From contig NZ_BSDP01000001.1 in the NCBI RefSeq assembly GCF_027925245.1, positions 186,001 to 250,000 on the forward strand: a stretch of DNA of 64,000 nucleotides. Reading direction: 5' to 3'. This DNA is from Agromyces rhizosphaerae. Its GTDB lineage: Bacteria; Actinomycetota; Actinomycetes; Actinomycetales; Microbacteriaceae. The notes beneath the pieces were generated by a model. That model was not told the origin of the DNA. It did no database searches and saw nothing but the letters and a program-made list of their open reading frames with translations. Positions 53,181 to 61,937 of this stretch are shown here, piece after piece (the stretch's first letter is position 1; each line of letters begins with the position of its first letter). The position numbers were made by a program, and so were the translations under genes.

Positions 53181-53741
53181 CTACTTCTTCTCCCCTGCGG
53201 CTTCCGACGCCTCGAGGTCCGCGAGGAAGCGGTCCACGAGCGCGCTGGCCTTCGCGTCGTCGGAGAGGCTCTCGCCGATCACGCCCGAGGCGAGATCGAT
53301 GGCGAGGGTGCCGACGTCGCTGCGGAGCGAGACGAGTGCCGCCTGGCGCTCGGCCTCGATCTGCGCCTGCGCGGACGCGGTCACGCGCGCGGCCTCGGTG
53401 TTCGCCTGCTCCTTCGCCTCCGCGACGATCTTCTTGCCGTCCTCACGGGCGGTCTCGCGGATGCTGCCCGCCTCGGCGCGCGCCTCGGCGAGCTGGGCGG
53501 TGTACTGCTCGAGCGCGGCCTCGGCCTTGCGCTGCGCCTCGTCGGCCTTGGCGATGTTGCCCTCGATGGCCTCCGCGCGCTCGTCGAGCATCTTCTGCAT
53601 GCGCGGGAGCACGTTGAACCAGAAGAAGACGAGGATGACGACGAAGCAGACGGCCGACCAGACGATGTCGTACGTCGCCGGGAGCAGCGGGTTCTGCGTC
53701 TCGGCAGACTCCTCCGCAGCCCTGACTAGTGCGTGAAGCAC
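53181..53741 (-). CDS. atpF: ATP synthase subunit b
   Basis: A 186-residue peripheral-stalk subunit: one membrane helix (about 25-45, WSAVCFVVILVFFWFNVL) followed by a long charged coiled coil. The GTG start gives the normal N-terminus. Three bases separate it from atpH. Confidence 0.97.
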   Translation of the reverse strand: MLHALVRAAEESAETQNPLLPATYDIVWSAVCFVVILVFFWFNVLPRMQKMLDERAEAIEGNIAKADEAQRKAEAALEQYTAQLAEARAEAGSIRETAREDGKKIVAEAKEQANTEAARVTASAQAQIEAERQAALVSLRSDVGTLAIDLASGVIGESLSDDAKASALVDRFLADLEASEAAGEKK

Positions 53742-53770
53742 AGTGGCCTCCTAATTGCCGGCGGGACGGA

Positions 53771-54052
<282 letters not shown>

Positions 54053-54850
54053 TCAGTGCTCTTCGGCGACGGCCAGCTGGATGTAGACGGCCGTCAGAAG
54101 GGCGAAGACGTAGGCCTGCAGCACGGCGACGAGGATCTCGAACAGCGTGAAGACGAAGCCGAATGCGAGCGTGCCGACACCGAACAGGGTGTACCAGCCG
54201 CCGGCGGTGAAGAAGAAGAACTGCGTCGCCGCGAAGAAGAGCACCAGCAGCAGGTGGCCGACGATCATGTTCATCATGAGTCGCAGTGTGAGCGTCACCG
54301 GGCGGATGATGAAGGTCGAGATGAGCTCGATCGGCGTGACGATGAAGTACACCGGCCACGGCACGCCCGCCGGGAAGAGCGAGTTCTTGAAGAAGTTCTT
54401 CGGGCTCTTCTTGATGCCGGCGTAGATGAACGTCACGTACGCGACGAGGGCGAGCACGAGCGGCACGCCGATGACCGAGGTTCCGGCGATGTTCAGGAAC
54501 GGGATGATTCCCGTGATGTTCATGAACAGCACCATGAAGAAGATGGTGGTGAGCAGCGGCAGGAACCGGCGCCCGTCGACCTTGCCGAGCAGGTCCTCCG
54601 CGATGTTCACGCGGACGAAGTCGAGGCCCATCTCGACGACCGACTGGAAGCGGCCGGGAACCACGCGCATGCGGCGCGTGCCGAGCCAGAAGACCAGGAT
54701 CAGCGCCGCGACCGCGATGAAGCGGACGAGCATGATCCGGTTGATCTCGAACGGGGTGTCCTCGAAGAGGAACCCGGGCGGGAAGAACTCTGCGATCGAC
54801 GGACCGTGGAACTCGCCATCTTCGGCAGCGGTCGGAACCAGCAGGTTCAC
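54053..54850 (-). CDS. atpB: ATP synthase subunit a
   Basis: At least 265 residues, with five or six membrane helices. The essential Arg lies in LTLRLMMNMIVGH and the C-terminal AVLQAYVFALLTAVYI channel helix is present. Start choice is unclear. I give GTG 54850, but a CTG at 54865 has an ideally spaced AGGAG site and would give the N-terminus MLVHAVNLL, which better resembles relatives. It is the first structural gene after a 215-base leader. Confidence 0.94.
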   Translation of the reverse strand: MNLLVPTAAEDGEFHGPSIAEFFPPGFLFEDTPFEINRIMLVRFIAVAALILVFWLGTRRMRVVPGRFQSVVEMGLDFVRVNIAEDLLGKVDGRRFLPLLTTIFFMVLFMNITGIIPFLNIAGTSVIGVPLVLALVAYVTFIYAGIKKSPKNFFKNSLFPAGVPWPVYFIVTPIELISTFIIRPVTLTLRLMMNMIVGHLLLVLFFAATQFFFFTAGGWYTLFGVGTLAFGFVFTLFEILVAVLQAYVFALLTAVYIQLAVAEEH

Positions 54851-55065
54851 AGCGTGTACTAGCAGCGCTATCTCCTGTTTCGGGGCGTCGAGCAGGTGCT
54901 CTCGCGTCGACGAACATTCAGCGGAAACTCGACACACCTGTGGCGCATCCAGAACCGGGGGGATCGGTCAAGATCCTAGCAAGAGAACCGCGATCCGGGC
55001 GAATCCGAGACGGGCCGTTCCGAACGGATGCCTCGAACGGCACGTATCGGCGTCGCCGCCGCGCG
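54851..55065 (-). promoter_or_regulatory. atpB upstream region with candidate extended -10
   Basis: This is the largest non-coding gap in the window (215 bases). The minus strand reads TGCTAGGAT at 54973-54981, an extended -10 match, which would leave a leader of about 120 bases before atpB. No clear -35 lies at the usual distance. AGGAG near 54872-54876 is the ribosome site discussed under atpB. I see no riboswitch or conserved leader that I can name. Confidence 0.4.
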
Positions 55066-55557
55066 TCAGTCGTCGGTGGGCGCCTTCGGCAGTTCGACGT
55101 CGCTCGCGTAGGGCACGCGCGAGCGCAGCACCACGATGACGTCGACCACGAGCGAGGCGATGACCCCCGCGACGATCGAGAGGAACAGCACCGTGGAGTC
55201 GAGCCACGGCTGGCCCCGCAGCAGCACGACGAGCACGATGAAGAGCACGAACTTCAGCAGCCAGCCGCCGAGCACGATGCCGAAGAAGGCGCCGACGAAG
55301 AGGTCGCTGGCGGAGAACCGGTTGGCGAGCAGGATGCTCGCGGCCGTGATGGCCATGAAGCCGATCGCGATGGCCGTGCCGAGGAGCGCGCTGGTGAGGC
55401 CGACCGCGCCCGCGAACAGCCAGCCGAGCAGGCCGCCGACGACGGCGATGGCCAGCGCGCTGACACCGCCCCACTTCAGCGCCTCCCGGAGCACCGGCCC
55501 CGAGGTCGGCTGCCTGCGGTCGGCGGGGTGCTCGGCGGGCGGTCGTGCGTCGTTCAT
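55066..55557 (-). CDS. AtpI-like ATP synthase accessory membrane protein
   Basis: A 163-residue protein with four predicted membrane helices and a Pro/Arg-rich cytoplasmic N-terminus. It occupies the AtpI position upstream of atpB, though sequence similarity to E. coli AtpI is low. AtpI proteins aid c-ring assembly or magnesium handling. It follows the WecA-like gene by 25 bases. Confidence 0.8.
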   Translation of the reverse strand: MNDARPPAEHPADRRQPTSGPVLREALKWGGVSALAIAVVGGLLGWLFAGAVGLTSALLGTAIAIGFMAITAASILLANRFSASDLFVGAFFGIVLGGWLLKFVLFIVLVVLLRGQPWLDSTVLFLSIVAGVIASLVVDVIVVLRSRVPYASDVELPKAPTDD

Positions 55558-55582
55558 CGGTCTCCAGTCGGATGCGTCGAAA

Positions 55583-56773
55583 TCATACCGCCGCGCCTCC
55601 GGCGTTGTCGGTGGCCGGCTCGCCGTCGCCGGCGAGGTCGGCGCGCAGCGCCCTCCGCCGCCGGCGCGTGAGCGGCGCGAGCGTCAGCGCCGCGCAGGCG
55701 ACGAAGCCGACGCCGAGGAACACGAATGCCCAGGCGCGGTCGAGGTCGGTGTAGGCCGGCAGCACGAAGCTCAGCAGGAAGCCGACCGACGCGACGCCCG
55801 TCCAGGCGTAGAGGATGAGCACGGCGTGTAGGTGCGTGTGCCCCATGTCGAGCAGCCGGTGGTGCAGGTGGCCGCGATCGGCCGAGAACGGCGACTTCCC
55901 GGCGCGCAGGCGCCGGATCACGGCCAGCGTGAAGTCGAGCAGCGGTATCACGAGCACCGCGAACGGCAGGATCACCGGGATGAACGCGGGGAACAGGTCG
56001 CCCGCGCCGATCGAGCCGGGGTTGATCTGTCCGGTCACGGCGATCGCCGAGGTGGCCATGAGCAGGCCGATCAACAGCGCGCCCGCATCGCCCATGAACA
56101 GCTTCGCGGGGTGCCAGTTGAGCGGCAGGAAGCCGGCGCAGGCGCCCACCACCAGCACGGCGAGGAGCGACGCGAGGTTGAAGTAGTTCGTCGGCGAGGT
56201 CTGCTGCACGAGCAGGTACGTGTAGACGAAGAACACGCCGTTCGCGATGAGCGCGACGCCGGCGACGAGCCCGTCGAGCCCGTCGATGAAGTTGACGGCG
56301 TTCATCACGAGCACGATCGCGAACACCGTGACCGTGGCCGACAGCCAGGACGAGCCGACGACCACTCCCCCGACCGGCAGCGAGAGGATCGAGACGCCCT
56401 GCCACGCGACGAGCCCCGCGGCGAGGAACTGCCCGGCGAGCTTGGTCAGCCAGTCGAGGTCCCAGATGTCGTCGGCGACGCCGAGCAGCACGATGAGCAG
56501 CGCTGCGCCGAGGATGGCGAGGATCTGGCTGCGGTCGGCGAAGACGATCGCGAGCGGGGCGATGGACGACGAGACCAGGGATGCCACGCCGAACGCGGCG
56601 ACGATCCCGATGAACATGGCGATGCCGCCGAGCCGCGGCGTCGGACGCGTGTGCACGTCGCGCTCGCGGATCTTCGGGTAGAGCCGGTAGCGCAGGCTGA
56701 GCTTCCAGATGACGATCGACAGCAGGAGCGTCACCACGGCGGTGACGAGCGCGAGCGCGAGGAACGCCCTCAT
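55583..56773 (-). CDS. Undecaprenyl-phosphate sugar-1-phosphate transferase (WecA/MraY family)
   Basis: A 396-residue polytopic transferase. The Asp-rich LLGVADDIWDLDW loop, the NFIDGLDGLVAG motif, AKLFMGDAGAL and the C-terminal HLHHRLLDMGHT loop are the four cytoplasmic family motifs. It links GlcNAc-1-P or a similar sugar to decaprenyl phosphate, starting arabinogalactan-like or teichoic-type wall polymer synthesis. It overlaps the tsaC stop by ATGA and stands before the atp operon, a conserved actinobacterial order. Confidence 0.94.
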   Translation of the reverse strand: MRAFLALALVTAVVTLLLSIVIWKLSLRYRLYPKIRERDVHTRPTPRLGGIAMFIGIVAAFGVASLVSSSIAPLAIVFADRSQILAILGAALLIVLLGVADDIWDLDWLTKLAGQFLAAGLVAWQGVSILSLPVGGVVVGSSWLSATVTVFAIVLVMNAVNFIDGLDGLVAGVALIANGVFFVYTYLLVQQTSPTNYFNLASLLAVLVVGACAGFLPLNWHPAKLFMGDAGALLIGLLMATSAIAVTGQINPGSIGAGDLFPAFIPVILPFAVLVIPLLDFTLAVIRRLRAGKSPFSADRGHLHHRLLDMGHTHLHAVLILYAWTGVASVGFLLSFVLPAYTDLDRAWAFVFLGVGFVACAALTLAPLTRRRRRALRADLAGDGEPATDNAGGAAV

Positions 56774-57552
56774 GCGGTGTCGGTCTCCGGCGCGGCATCC
56801 GTCTCCACCGTCACGGGGGCGTCGGCCTCCTCCGGCTGCGACGCCGGGGCGGCCCCGGCGACGGGCTCGAGCAGGTCCTCGCTGACGACCCCGGCGAGCG
56901 CCTCGCGCGTGATGACGCCGGCGCGCACGATGCGGAGCCTCCCGCCGGGCTGCGACAGCCCGGTCGCGTCGACGATGGTCGACGACAGGTCTCCGGGGCG
57001 CTCGCCGACGGCCTCGTACCCGGAGCCCGCGGGACCGCCGTCGAGGTAGACCTCCACCGACTCGCCCAGCATCGCCTCCGCCTCCTGGGCGGTGGCGGCC
57101 GCGGGCCGGCCGGAGAGGTTCGCCGACGACACCGCGAGCGGGCCGGTCTCGGCCAGCAGCTCGAGCGCGATCGGGTGGTCGGGCATGCGCAGCGCGACCG
57201 TGCCGCGGGTCTCGCCGAGGTCCCAGCGCAGCGACGGCTGCGCCGAGAGGATCACGGTGAGGCCGCCGGGCCAGAACGCCTCGACGAGCGCACGCACGGG
57301 GTCGGGCACCTCGGCGGCGAGCGCATCGAGCGTGGGGATGCCGGGGATCAGCACGGGAGGCGGCGCCGTGCGATCGCGTCCCTTCGCGTCGAGCAGCCGC
57401 TGCACCGCCGTCGCGTCGAACGCGTCGGCCGCCAGGCCGTACACGGTGTCGGTCGGCAGCACGACGAGCTGTCCGCGGCCGAGGGCCTGTCGGGCCAGTC
57501 GCATGCCGGTCATCAGGCCGGTGCCGACCGAGGTGTCGTGGATGCGTGTCAT
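56770..57552 (-). CDS. tsaC: Threonylcarbamoyl-AMP synthase
   Basis: A 260-residue YrdC/Sua5-fold enzyme that makes threonylcarbamoyl-AMP for tRNA t6A37. VVLPTDTVYGLAADAF, KGRDRTAPPPVLI (the KxR...P substrate loop), FWPGGLTVIL and SSANLSGRPA are present. A Glu/Ala-rich C-terminal tail of about 45 residues (EPVAGAAPASQPEEADAPV) has no similarity that I recognise. It is coupled to the sugar-phosphate transferase gene by overlap. Confidence 0.95.
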   Translation of the reverse strand: MTRIHDTSVGTGLMTGMRLARQALGRGQLVVLPTDTVYGLAADAFDATAVQRLLDAKGRDRTAPPPVLIPGIPTLDALAAEVPDPVRALVEAFWPGGLTVILSAQPSLRWDLGETRGTVALRMPDHPIALELLAETGPLAVSSANLSGRPAAATAQEAEAMLGESVEVYLDGGPAGSGYEAVGERPGDLSSTIVDATGLSQPGGRLRIVRAGVITREALAGVVSEDLLEPVAGAAPASQPEEADAPVTVETDAAPETDTA

Positions 57553-57621
57553 GACCGCACGAGTCTAGTGGAGCCCGCGGCAGGACCCCGCAGTCCGCCA
57601 CGGGGCTGGGATACTGGGGCC

Positions 57622-58251
57622 GTGGCGACGGTGCTGTACCTGTTCGACTTCGACAAGACGCTCTACGCGTACGACTTCCGCGAGCGCCTGCCCGCCCTCG
57701 CGCGGCTGACCGGCACGAGCGAGTACCACCTCGCGAAGACCTGGTGGTCGGAGGGGCACGAGGCTGCCGCGGAGGCCGGCGAGTACGCGACGGCCGACGA
57801 GTACCTCGAGGCGTTCGCCCAGGTCACGGGCGCCCGCCTCACGATGGACCAGTGGCTCGAGGCGAGGACGGCGGCGATGACGCCGATCCCCGCGTCGATC
57901 GCCGTGCTACGGCGCGCGGCCGAGCTCGGCACCGTCTCGCTGCTGTCGAACAACCCGATCATCTTCCGCGACGCACTGCCGGTGCTCGCGCCCGAGGTGC
58001 ACGAGATCCTGGCCGGCAACGACCTCGTGTCGGCCGCGCTCGGGGCGCGCAAGCCCGAGCGGCGCATCTACACACGGGCGTGCGACCGCTTCGGCGTGCC
58101 CCCGGAGCGCACGTTCCTCGTCGACGACTCGGGCGCGAACGTGCGCGGCGCCGCCGACGCGGGGCTCGAGGCGTTCGAGTTCCTCGAGGTCGGCCACGGC
58201 TACAACACCGCGCACCTGCTGGAGGCCGTCGAGGCGTTCGCGGCGGGTTGA
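57622..58251 (+). CDS. HAD-superfamily phosphatase
   Basis: A 209-residue HAD hydrolase: motif I FDFDKTLY (Asp9, Asp11), motif [10 protein letters not shown], Lys in [10 protein letters not shown] and motif [20 protein letters not shown]. The helical cap lies between about 20 and 95. The substrate is unknown. The GTG start at 57622 gives the family N-terminus; the open frame extends upstream. It is on the opposite strand to tsaC and prmC, interrupting their usual adjacency. Confidence 0.9.
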   Translation: MATVLYLFDFDKTLYAYDFRERLPALARLTGTSEYHLAKTWWSEGHEAAAEAGEYATADEYLEAFAQVTGARLTMDQWLEARTAAMTPIPASIAVLRRAAELGTVSLLSNNPIIFRDALPVLAPEVHEILAGNDLVSAALGARKPERRIYTRACDRFGVPPERTFLVDDSGANVRGAADAGLEAFEFLEVGHGYNTAHLLEAVEAFAAG

Positions 58252-58269
58252 GCGGGCGGATGCCGCGGG

Positions 58270-59151
58270 TCAGCGCAGCGCGGTCGTCGCGCGGTCGCGC
58301 CCGGTGAGGTCGCGGTGGTGGGCGATCGCGCGCCAGCCGTCGGCGGCCAGCAGCGCGCCGATCGGCGCGGACTGCTGCTCGCCGTGCTCGATCACGAGCA
58401 GGCCGCCGGGGCGCAGCAGCCGCAGGCCGGTGCGCGAGACGTCGCGCACGACGTCGAGGCCGTCGGCGCCGCCGTACAGGGCGGCCTCCGGGTCGTGCAG
58501 GCGCACCTCGGGGTCACGCGGGAGCGCGTCGTCGGGGATGTACGGCGGATTCGAGATCACCACCGAGAGCGTGCCGTCGAGCTGCGTGAGCGCGTCGGCG
58601 AGGTCGCCGAAGACGAGCTCGAGGTTCGGCGCGCCGATGCGGCGGGCGTTCGCGCGCGCCCAGCGGAACGCCGCCGGGGACTTCTCCACGGCCCAGACCC
58701 GGGCGTGCGGCACCTCGGTGGCCAACGCGAGCGCGATCGCACCGGTGCCCGTGCCGAGGTCGACCGCGCGCGGCTCCGGGTCGGCGACGGCGCGCAGCGC
58801 GTCGATCGCGTGCTGGGCCACCTGCTCGGTCTCCGGGCGCGGCACGAAGACGCCGGGCCCCACCTCGAGCTCGAGCGAGCGGAACCCGGCGCGCCCGGTG
58901 AGGTGCTGCAGCGGCTCGCGCGCGGCCCGCCGGGCGACGAGGGACTCGAGCGCGGCGGCATCCGCCTCGCCCAGCTCGTGGCCGAGCACCATGCGGGCCT
59001 GCACCTCGCCGCGGCCGAGGCCGAGCACGTGGCCGATCAGCAGGTCCGCGTCGACCTCCGCGTCGGCGATGCCGGCGAGCGCGAGGCGGTCGGCGACGCC
59101 GGCGCGCACGGCGCGCAGGTCGCGGGCGTTGTACGGCAGCGGCTCATCCAC
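58270..59151 (-). CDS. prmC: Peptide chain release factor glutamine methyltransferase
   Basis: A 293-residue SAM-dependent methyltransferase that methylates the Gln of the GGQ motif in release factors. The PrmC N-terminal helical domain ([30 protein letters not shown]), the SAM motif [16 protein letters not shown] and the catalytic SNPPYIPDD are all present. The start is GTG 59151. Its substrate PrfA is encoded 1.7 kb upstream, but the two genes are separated here by cysK and cysE on the other strand. Confidence 0.95.
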   Translation of the reverse strand: MDEPLPYNARDLRAVRAGVADRLALAGIADAEVDADLLIGHVLGLGRGEVQARMVLGHELGEADAAALESLVARRAAREPLQHLTGRAGFRSLELEVGPGVFVPRPETEQVAQHAIDALRAVADPEPRAVDLGTGTGAIALALATEVPHARVWAVEKSPAAFRWARANARRIGAPNLELVFGDLADALTQLDGTLSVVISNPPYIPDDALPRDPEVRLHDPEAALYGGADGLDVVRDVSRTGLRLLRPGGLLVIEHGEQQSAPIGALLAADGWRAIAHHRDLTGRDRATTALR

Positions 59152-59245
59152 GAGGGTCGAATGTAACGCACTCGCCGGTGAACCGGGCGGGTGCGTATGC
59201 TCGGATGCGGCGCGCGACGACGCGCACGAGGGAGAGGACGCGCAC

Positions 59246-60187
59246 ATGGGACAGGTCTACGGCAGCATCACCGAGGCGTTCGGGAAGACCCCGCTCGTGC
59301 GCCTGAACCGGGTCACCGACGGCGCGCCGGCCGAGGTGCTCGGCAAGCTCGAGTTCTACAACCCCTCGGCGAGCGTCAAGGACCGGCTCGGCATCGCCAT
59401 CGTCGACGCCGCCGAGGCGTCGGGCGAGCTGCAGCCCGGCGGCACCATCGTCGAGGCGACGAGCGGCAACACCGGCATCGCGCTCGCCATGGTGGGCGCC
59501 GCGCGCGGGTACCGCGTGATCCTCACCATGCCCGAGACCATGAGCATCGAGCGCCGCCAGCTGCTGAAGGCGTACGGTGCCGAGCTCGTGCTCACCCCCG
59601 GCCCGGTCGGCGTGAAGGGCGCGGTGGCGAAGTCGGAGGAGATCGCCGCCGACATCGAGGGCGCGGTGCTCGCCCGCCAGTTCGAGAACGAGGCGAACCC
59701 GGCCATCCACCGCCGCACGACCGCCGAGGAGATCTGGGACGACACCGACGGCGGCGTCGACATCTTCGTCTCCGGCATCGGCACGGGCGGCACCATCACC
59801 GGCGTCGGCCAGGTGCTCAAGGAGCGCAAGCCGGGCGTGCAGGTCATCGGCGTCGAGCCGGCCGAGTCGCCGATCCTGAACGGCGGCGACCCCGCCCCGC
59901 AGAAGATCCAGGGCATCGGCCCGAACTTCATCCCGCCGATCCTCGACCGCGAGGTCTACGACGAGATCTTCGACGTGAACATCGACCAGGCCGTCGCGAT
60001 GGCGCGACGCCTCGGCATGGAGGAGGGCATCCTCGGCGGGCTCAGCTCGGGTGCGACCGTGCACGCGGCCGTCGAGGTCGCGAAGCGCCCCGAGAACGCC
60101 GGGAAGACCATCGTCGTGATCCTCGCGAGCTACGGCGAGCGCTACCTCTCCACCGTGCTCTACGAGGGCATGCTGGACGAGGACTGA
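59246..60187 (+). CDS. cysK: Cysteine synthase (O-acetylserine sulfhydrylase)
   Basis: A 313-residue PLP enzyme making cysteine from O-acetylserine and sulfide. PLP Lys45 lies in [11 protein letters not shown], the substrate loop in EATSGNTG, the phosphate-binding GTGGT in [11 protein letters not shown], and the C-terminal Ser in [16 protein letters not shown] lies upstream of the ATG. It precedes cysE by 23 bases, the usual actinobacterial pair that can form the cysteine synthase complex. Confidence 0.97.
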   Translation: MGQVYGSITEAFGKTPLVRLNRVTDGAPAEVLGKLEFYNPSASVKDRLGIAIVDAAEASGELQPGGTIVEATSGNTGIALAMVGAARGYRVILTMPETMSIERRQLLKAYGAELVLTPGPVGVKGAVAKSEEIAADIEGAVLARQFENEANPAIHRRTTAEEIWDDTDGGVDIFVSGIGTGGTITGVGQVLKERKPGVQVIGVEPAESPILNGGDPAPQKIQGIGPNFIPPILDREVYDEIFDVNIDQAVAMARRLGMEEGILGGLSSGATVHAAVEVAKRPENAGKTIVVILASYGERYLSTVLYEGMLDED

Positions 60188-60210
60188 GCGTTCCCTCAGG
60201 AGGCGTCTGA

Positions 60211-60792
60211 TTGGATGGGCCGGTGAAGCTCGTCTCCCGTGTCCGCGAGGACATCGCCACCGCCCGCGCCCACGACCCCGCGTCGCGGAGCGCGCTGGAG
60301 ATCTTCGTGGCGTACTCGGGGGTGCACGCGGTGTGGGGCCACCGGGTCGCCCATGCGCTGTGGCGCCGGGGCTTCCGCCTCGTGGCGCGGGTGCTCTCGC
60401 AGCTCAACCGCTTCCTGACGGGCATCGAGATCCACCCCGGCGCGACCATCGGCCGCAGGTTCTTCATCGACCACGGCATGGGCGTGGTGATCGGCGAGAC
60501 CGCGGTGCTCGGCGACGACGTCATGCTCTACCACGGCGTCACCCTCGGCGGGAAGGCCAGGCGCGGCGCGGGACGCGGCACCAAGCGGCACCCGACGCTC
60601 GAGGACGGCGTGACCGTCGGCGCGGGCGCCAAGATCCTCGGCGACATCACGATCGGCACGGGTTCGACGGTCGGCGCGAACGCGGTCGTGACGCACGACG
60701 CTCCCCCGCACTCGCTCGTCGTGGGGGTGCCGGCGCAGTTCCGGCCGCTGGCGGATGCCACGGCCGACGCGGCGCGCGGCGTGCACGACTGA
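60211..60792 (+). CDS. cysE: Serine O-acetyltransferase
   Basis: A 193-residue left-handed beta-helix acetyltransferase making O-acetylserine from serine and acetyl-CoA. Hexapeptide motifs ([41 protein letters not shown]) and the active-site His/Asp are present. The N-terminal helical domain is short, as in the actinobacterial and plant-like short form. AGGAGG at 60198-60203 is seven bases before a TTG at 60211, which decides that start; GTG 60223 is the alternative. Confidence 0.95.
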   Translation: MDGPVKLVSRVREDIATARAHDPASRSALEIFVAYSGVHAVWGHRVAHALWRRGFRLVARVLSQLNRFLTGIEIHPGATIGRRFFIDHGMGVVIGETAVLGDDVMLYHGVTLGGKARRGAGRGTKRHPTLEDGVTVGAGAKILGDITIGTGSTVGANAVVTHDAPPHSLVVGVPAQFRPLADATADAARGVHD

Positions 60793-60830
60793 CGACCGGT
60801 CGCCCGACGCGTCCGCGGGAGGCATCCGCC

Positions 60831-60849
60831 CGCCCGCCCTCGACGGGCG
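60831..60849. terminator. Candidate bidirectional terminator between cysE and prfA
   Basis: CGCCCG (60831-60836) pairs with CGGGCG (60844-60849) around a seven-base loop. It lies 39 bases after the cysE stop and four bases after the prfA stop on the opposite strand, a suitable place to separate the convergent units. No T-run is present, and the stem is short, so confidence is modest. Confidence 0.4.
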
Positions 60850-60852
60850 CTG

Positions 60853-61932
60853 CTAGGACTCGTCGCCGATCTGCGCGAGCCTGGCCTCCTCGTCGGCCTG
60901 CACGGCCGACTCGATGACGGGGTCCAGCGCGCCGTTCATCACATGGTCGAGGTTGTAGGCCTTGTACCCGGTGCGGTGGTCGGCGATGCGGTTCTCGGGG
61001 AAGTTGTAGGTGCGGATGCGCTCGGAGCGGTCCATCGACCGGATCTGCGACTTGCGGGCGTCGGACGCCGCCGCCGCGAGCTCCTCCTGCTGGCGCGCGA
61101 GCAGGCGCGCGCGGAGCACGCGCATCGCCGCCTCGCGGTTCTGCAGCTGCGACTTCTCGTTCTGCATGGCCACGACGATGCCCGTCGGCAGGTGCGTGAT
61201 GCGCACGGCCGAGTCGGTCGTGTTCACCGACTGGCCGCCGGGGCCCGACGACCGGTAGACGTCGATCTTGAGGTCGTTCTGGTTGAGGTCGACCTCCTCC
61301 GGCTCGTCCACCTCGGGGAACACGAGCACGCCCGTGGTCGAGGTGTGGATGCGCCCCTGCGCCTCGGTCACCGGCACGCGCTGCACGCGGTGCACGCCGC
61401 CCTCGTACTTCAGGTGCGCCCAGACGCCCTCGGACGGGTCGGTGGCGTTCGACTTGATCGCGACCTGCACGTTCTTGTAGCCGCCGAGGTCGGACTCGTC
61501 GGACTCGAGCAGCTCGGTCTTCCAGCCCTTCGACGCGGCGTACTGCAGGTACATGCGCAGCAGGTCGGCGGCGAACAGCGCGCTCTCGGCGCCGCCCTCG
61601 CCGCCCTTGATCTCCATGATCACGTCGCGGCCGTCGTCGGGGTCGCGCGGGATGAGCAGGCGCCGCAGGTGCTCCTGCGACTCGGCGAGCTGCGCCTCGA
61701 GGCCGGGCACCTCCTCGGCGAACGCGGCGTCCTCGGCGGCCAGCTCGCGGGCGGCCTCGAGGTCGTCGTTCGCCTGGTTCCACGCGTCGTGCGCGGCGAC
61801 GATGCGGCTGAGCTCGGCGTAGCGCCGGTTCACCTTGCGCGAGCGCGCGGGGTCGGCGTGCAGCGCCGGGTCGGCCAGCTCCTCCTGGAGCTGGCCGTGC
61901 TCGGCGCGCAGCGCCTCGACGGACTCGAACAC
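60853..61932 (-). CDS. prfA: Peptide chain release factor 1
   Basis: A 359-residue class I release factor for UAA/UAG. The GGQ loop [20 protein letters not shown] (Gln234) triggers peptide release and the stop-codon tripeptide lies in [17 protein letters not shown] (PVT in place of the more common PAT). The N-terminal helical domain and the C-terminal [16 protein letters not shown] are normal. The GTG start is five bases after the rho stop. Confidence 0.97.
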   Translation of the reverse strand: MFESVEALRAEHGQLQEELADPALHADPARSRKVNRRYAELSRIVAAHDAWNQANDDLEAARELAAEDAAFAEEVPGLEAQLAESQEHLRRLLIPRDPDDGRDVIMEIKGGEGGAESALFAADLLRMYLQYAASKGWKTELLESDESDLGGYKNVQVAIKSNATDPSEGVWAHLKYEGGVHRVQRVPVTEAQGRIHTSTTGVLVFPEVDEPEEVDLNQNDLKIDVYRSSGPGGQSVNTTDSAVRITHLPTGIVVAMQNEKSQLQNREAAMRVLRARLLARQQEELAAAASDARKSQIRSMDRSERIRTYNFPENRIADHRTGYKAYNLDHVMNGALDPVIESAVQADEEARLAQIGDES

Positions 61933-61937
61933 GTGCG

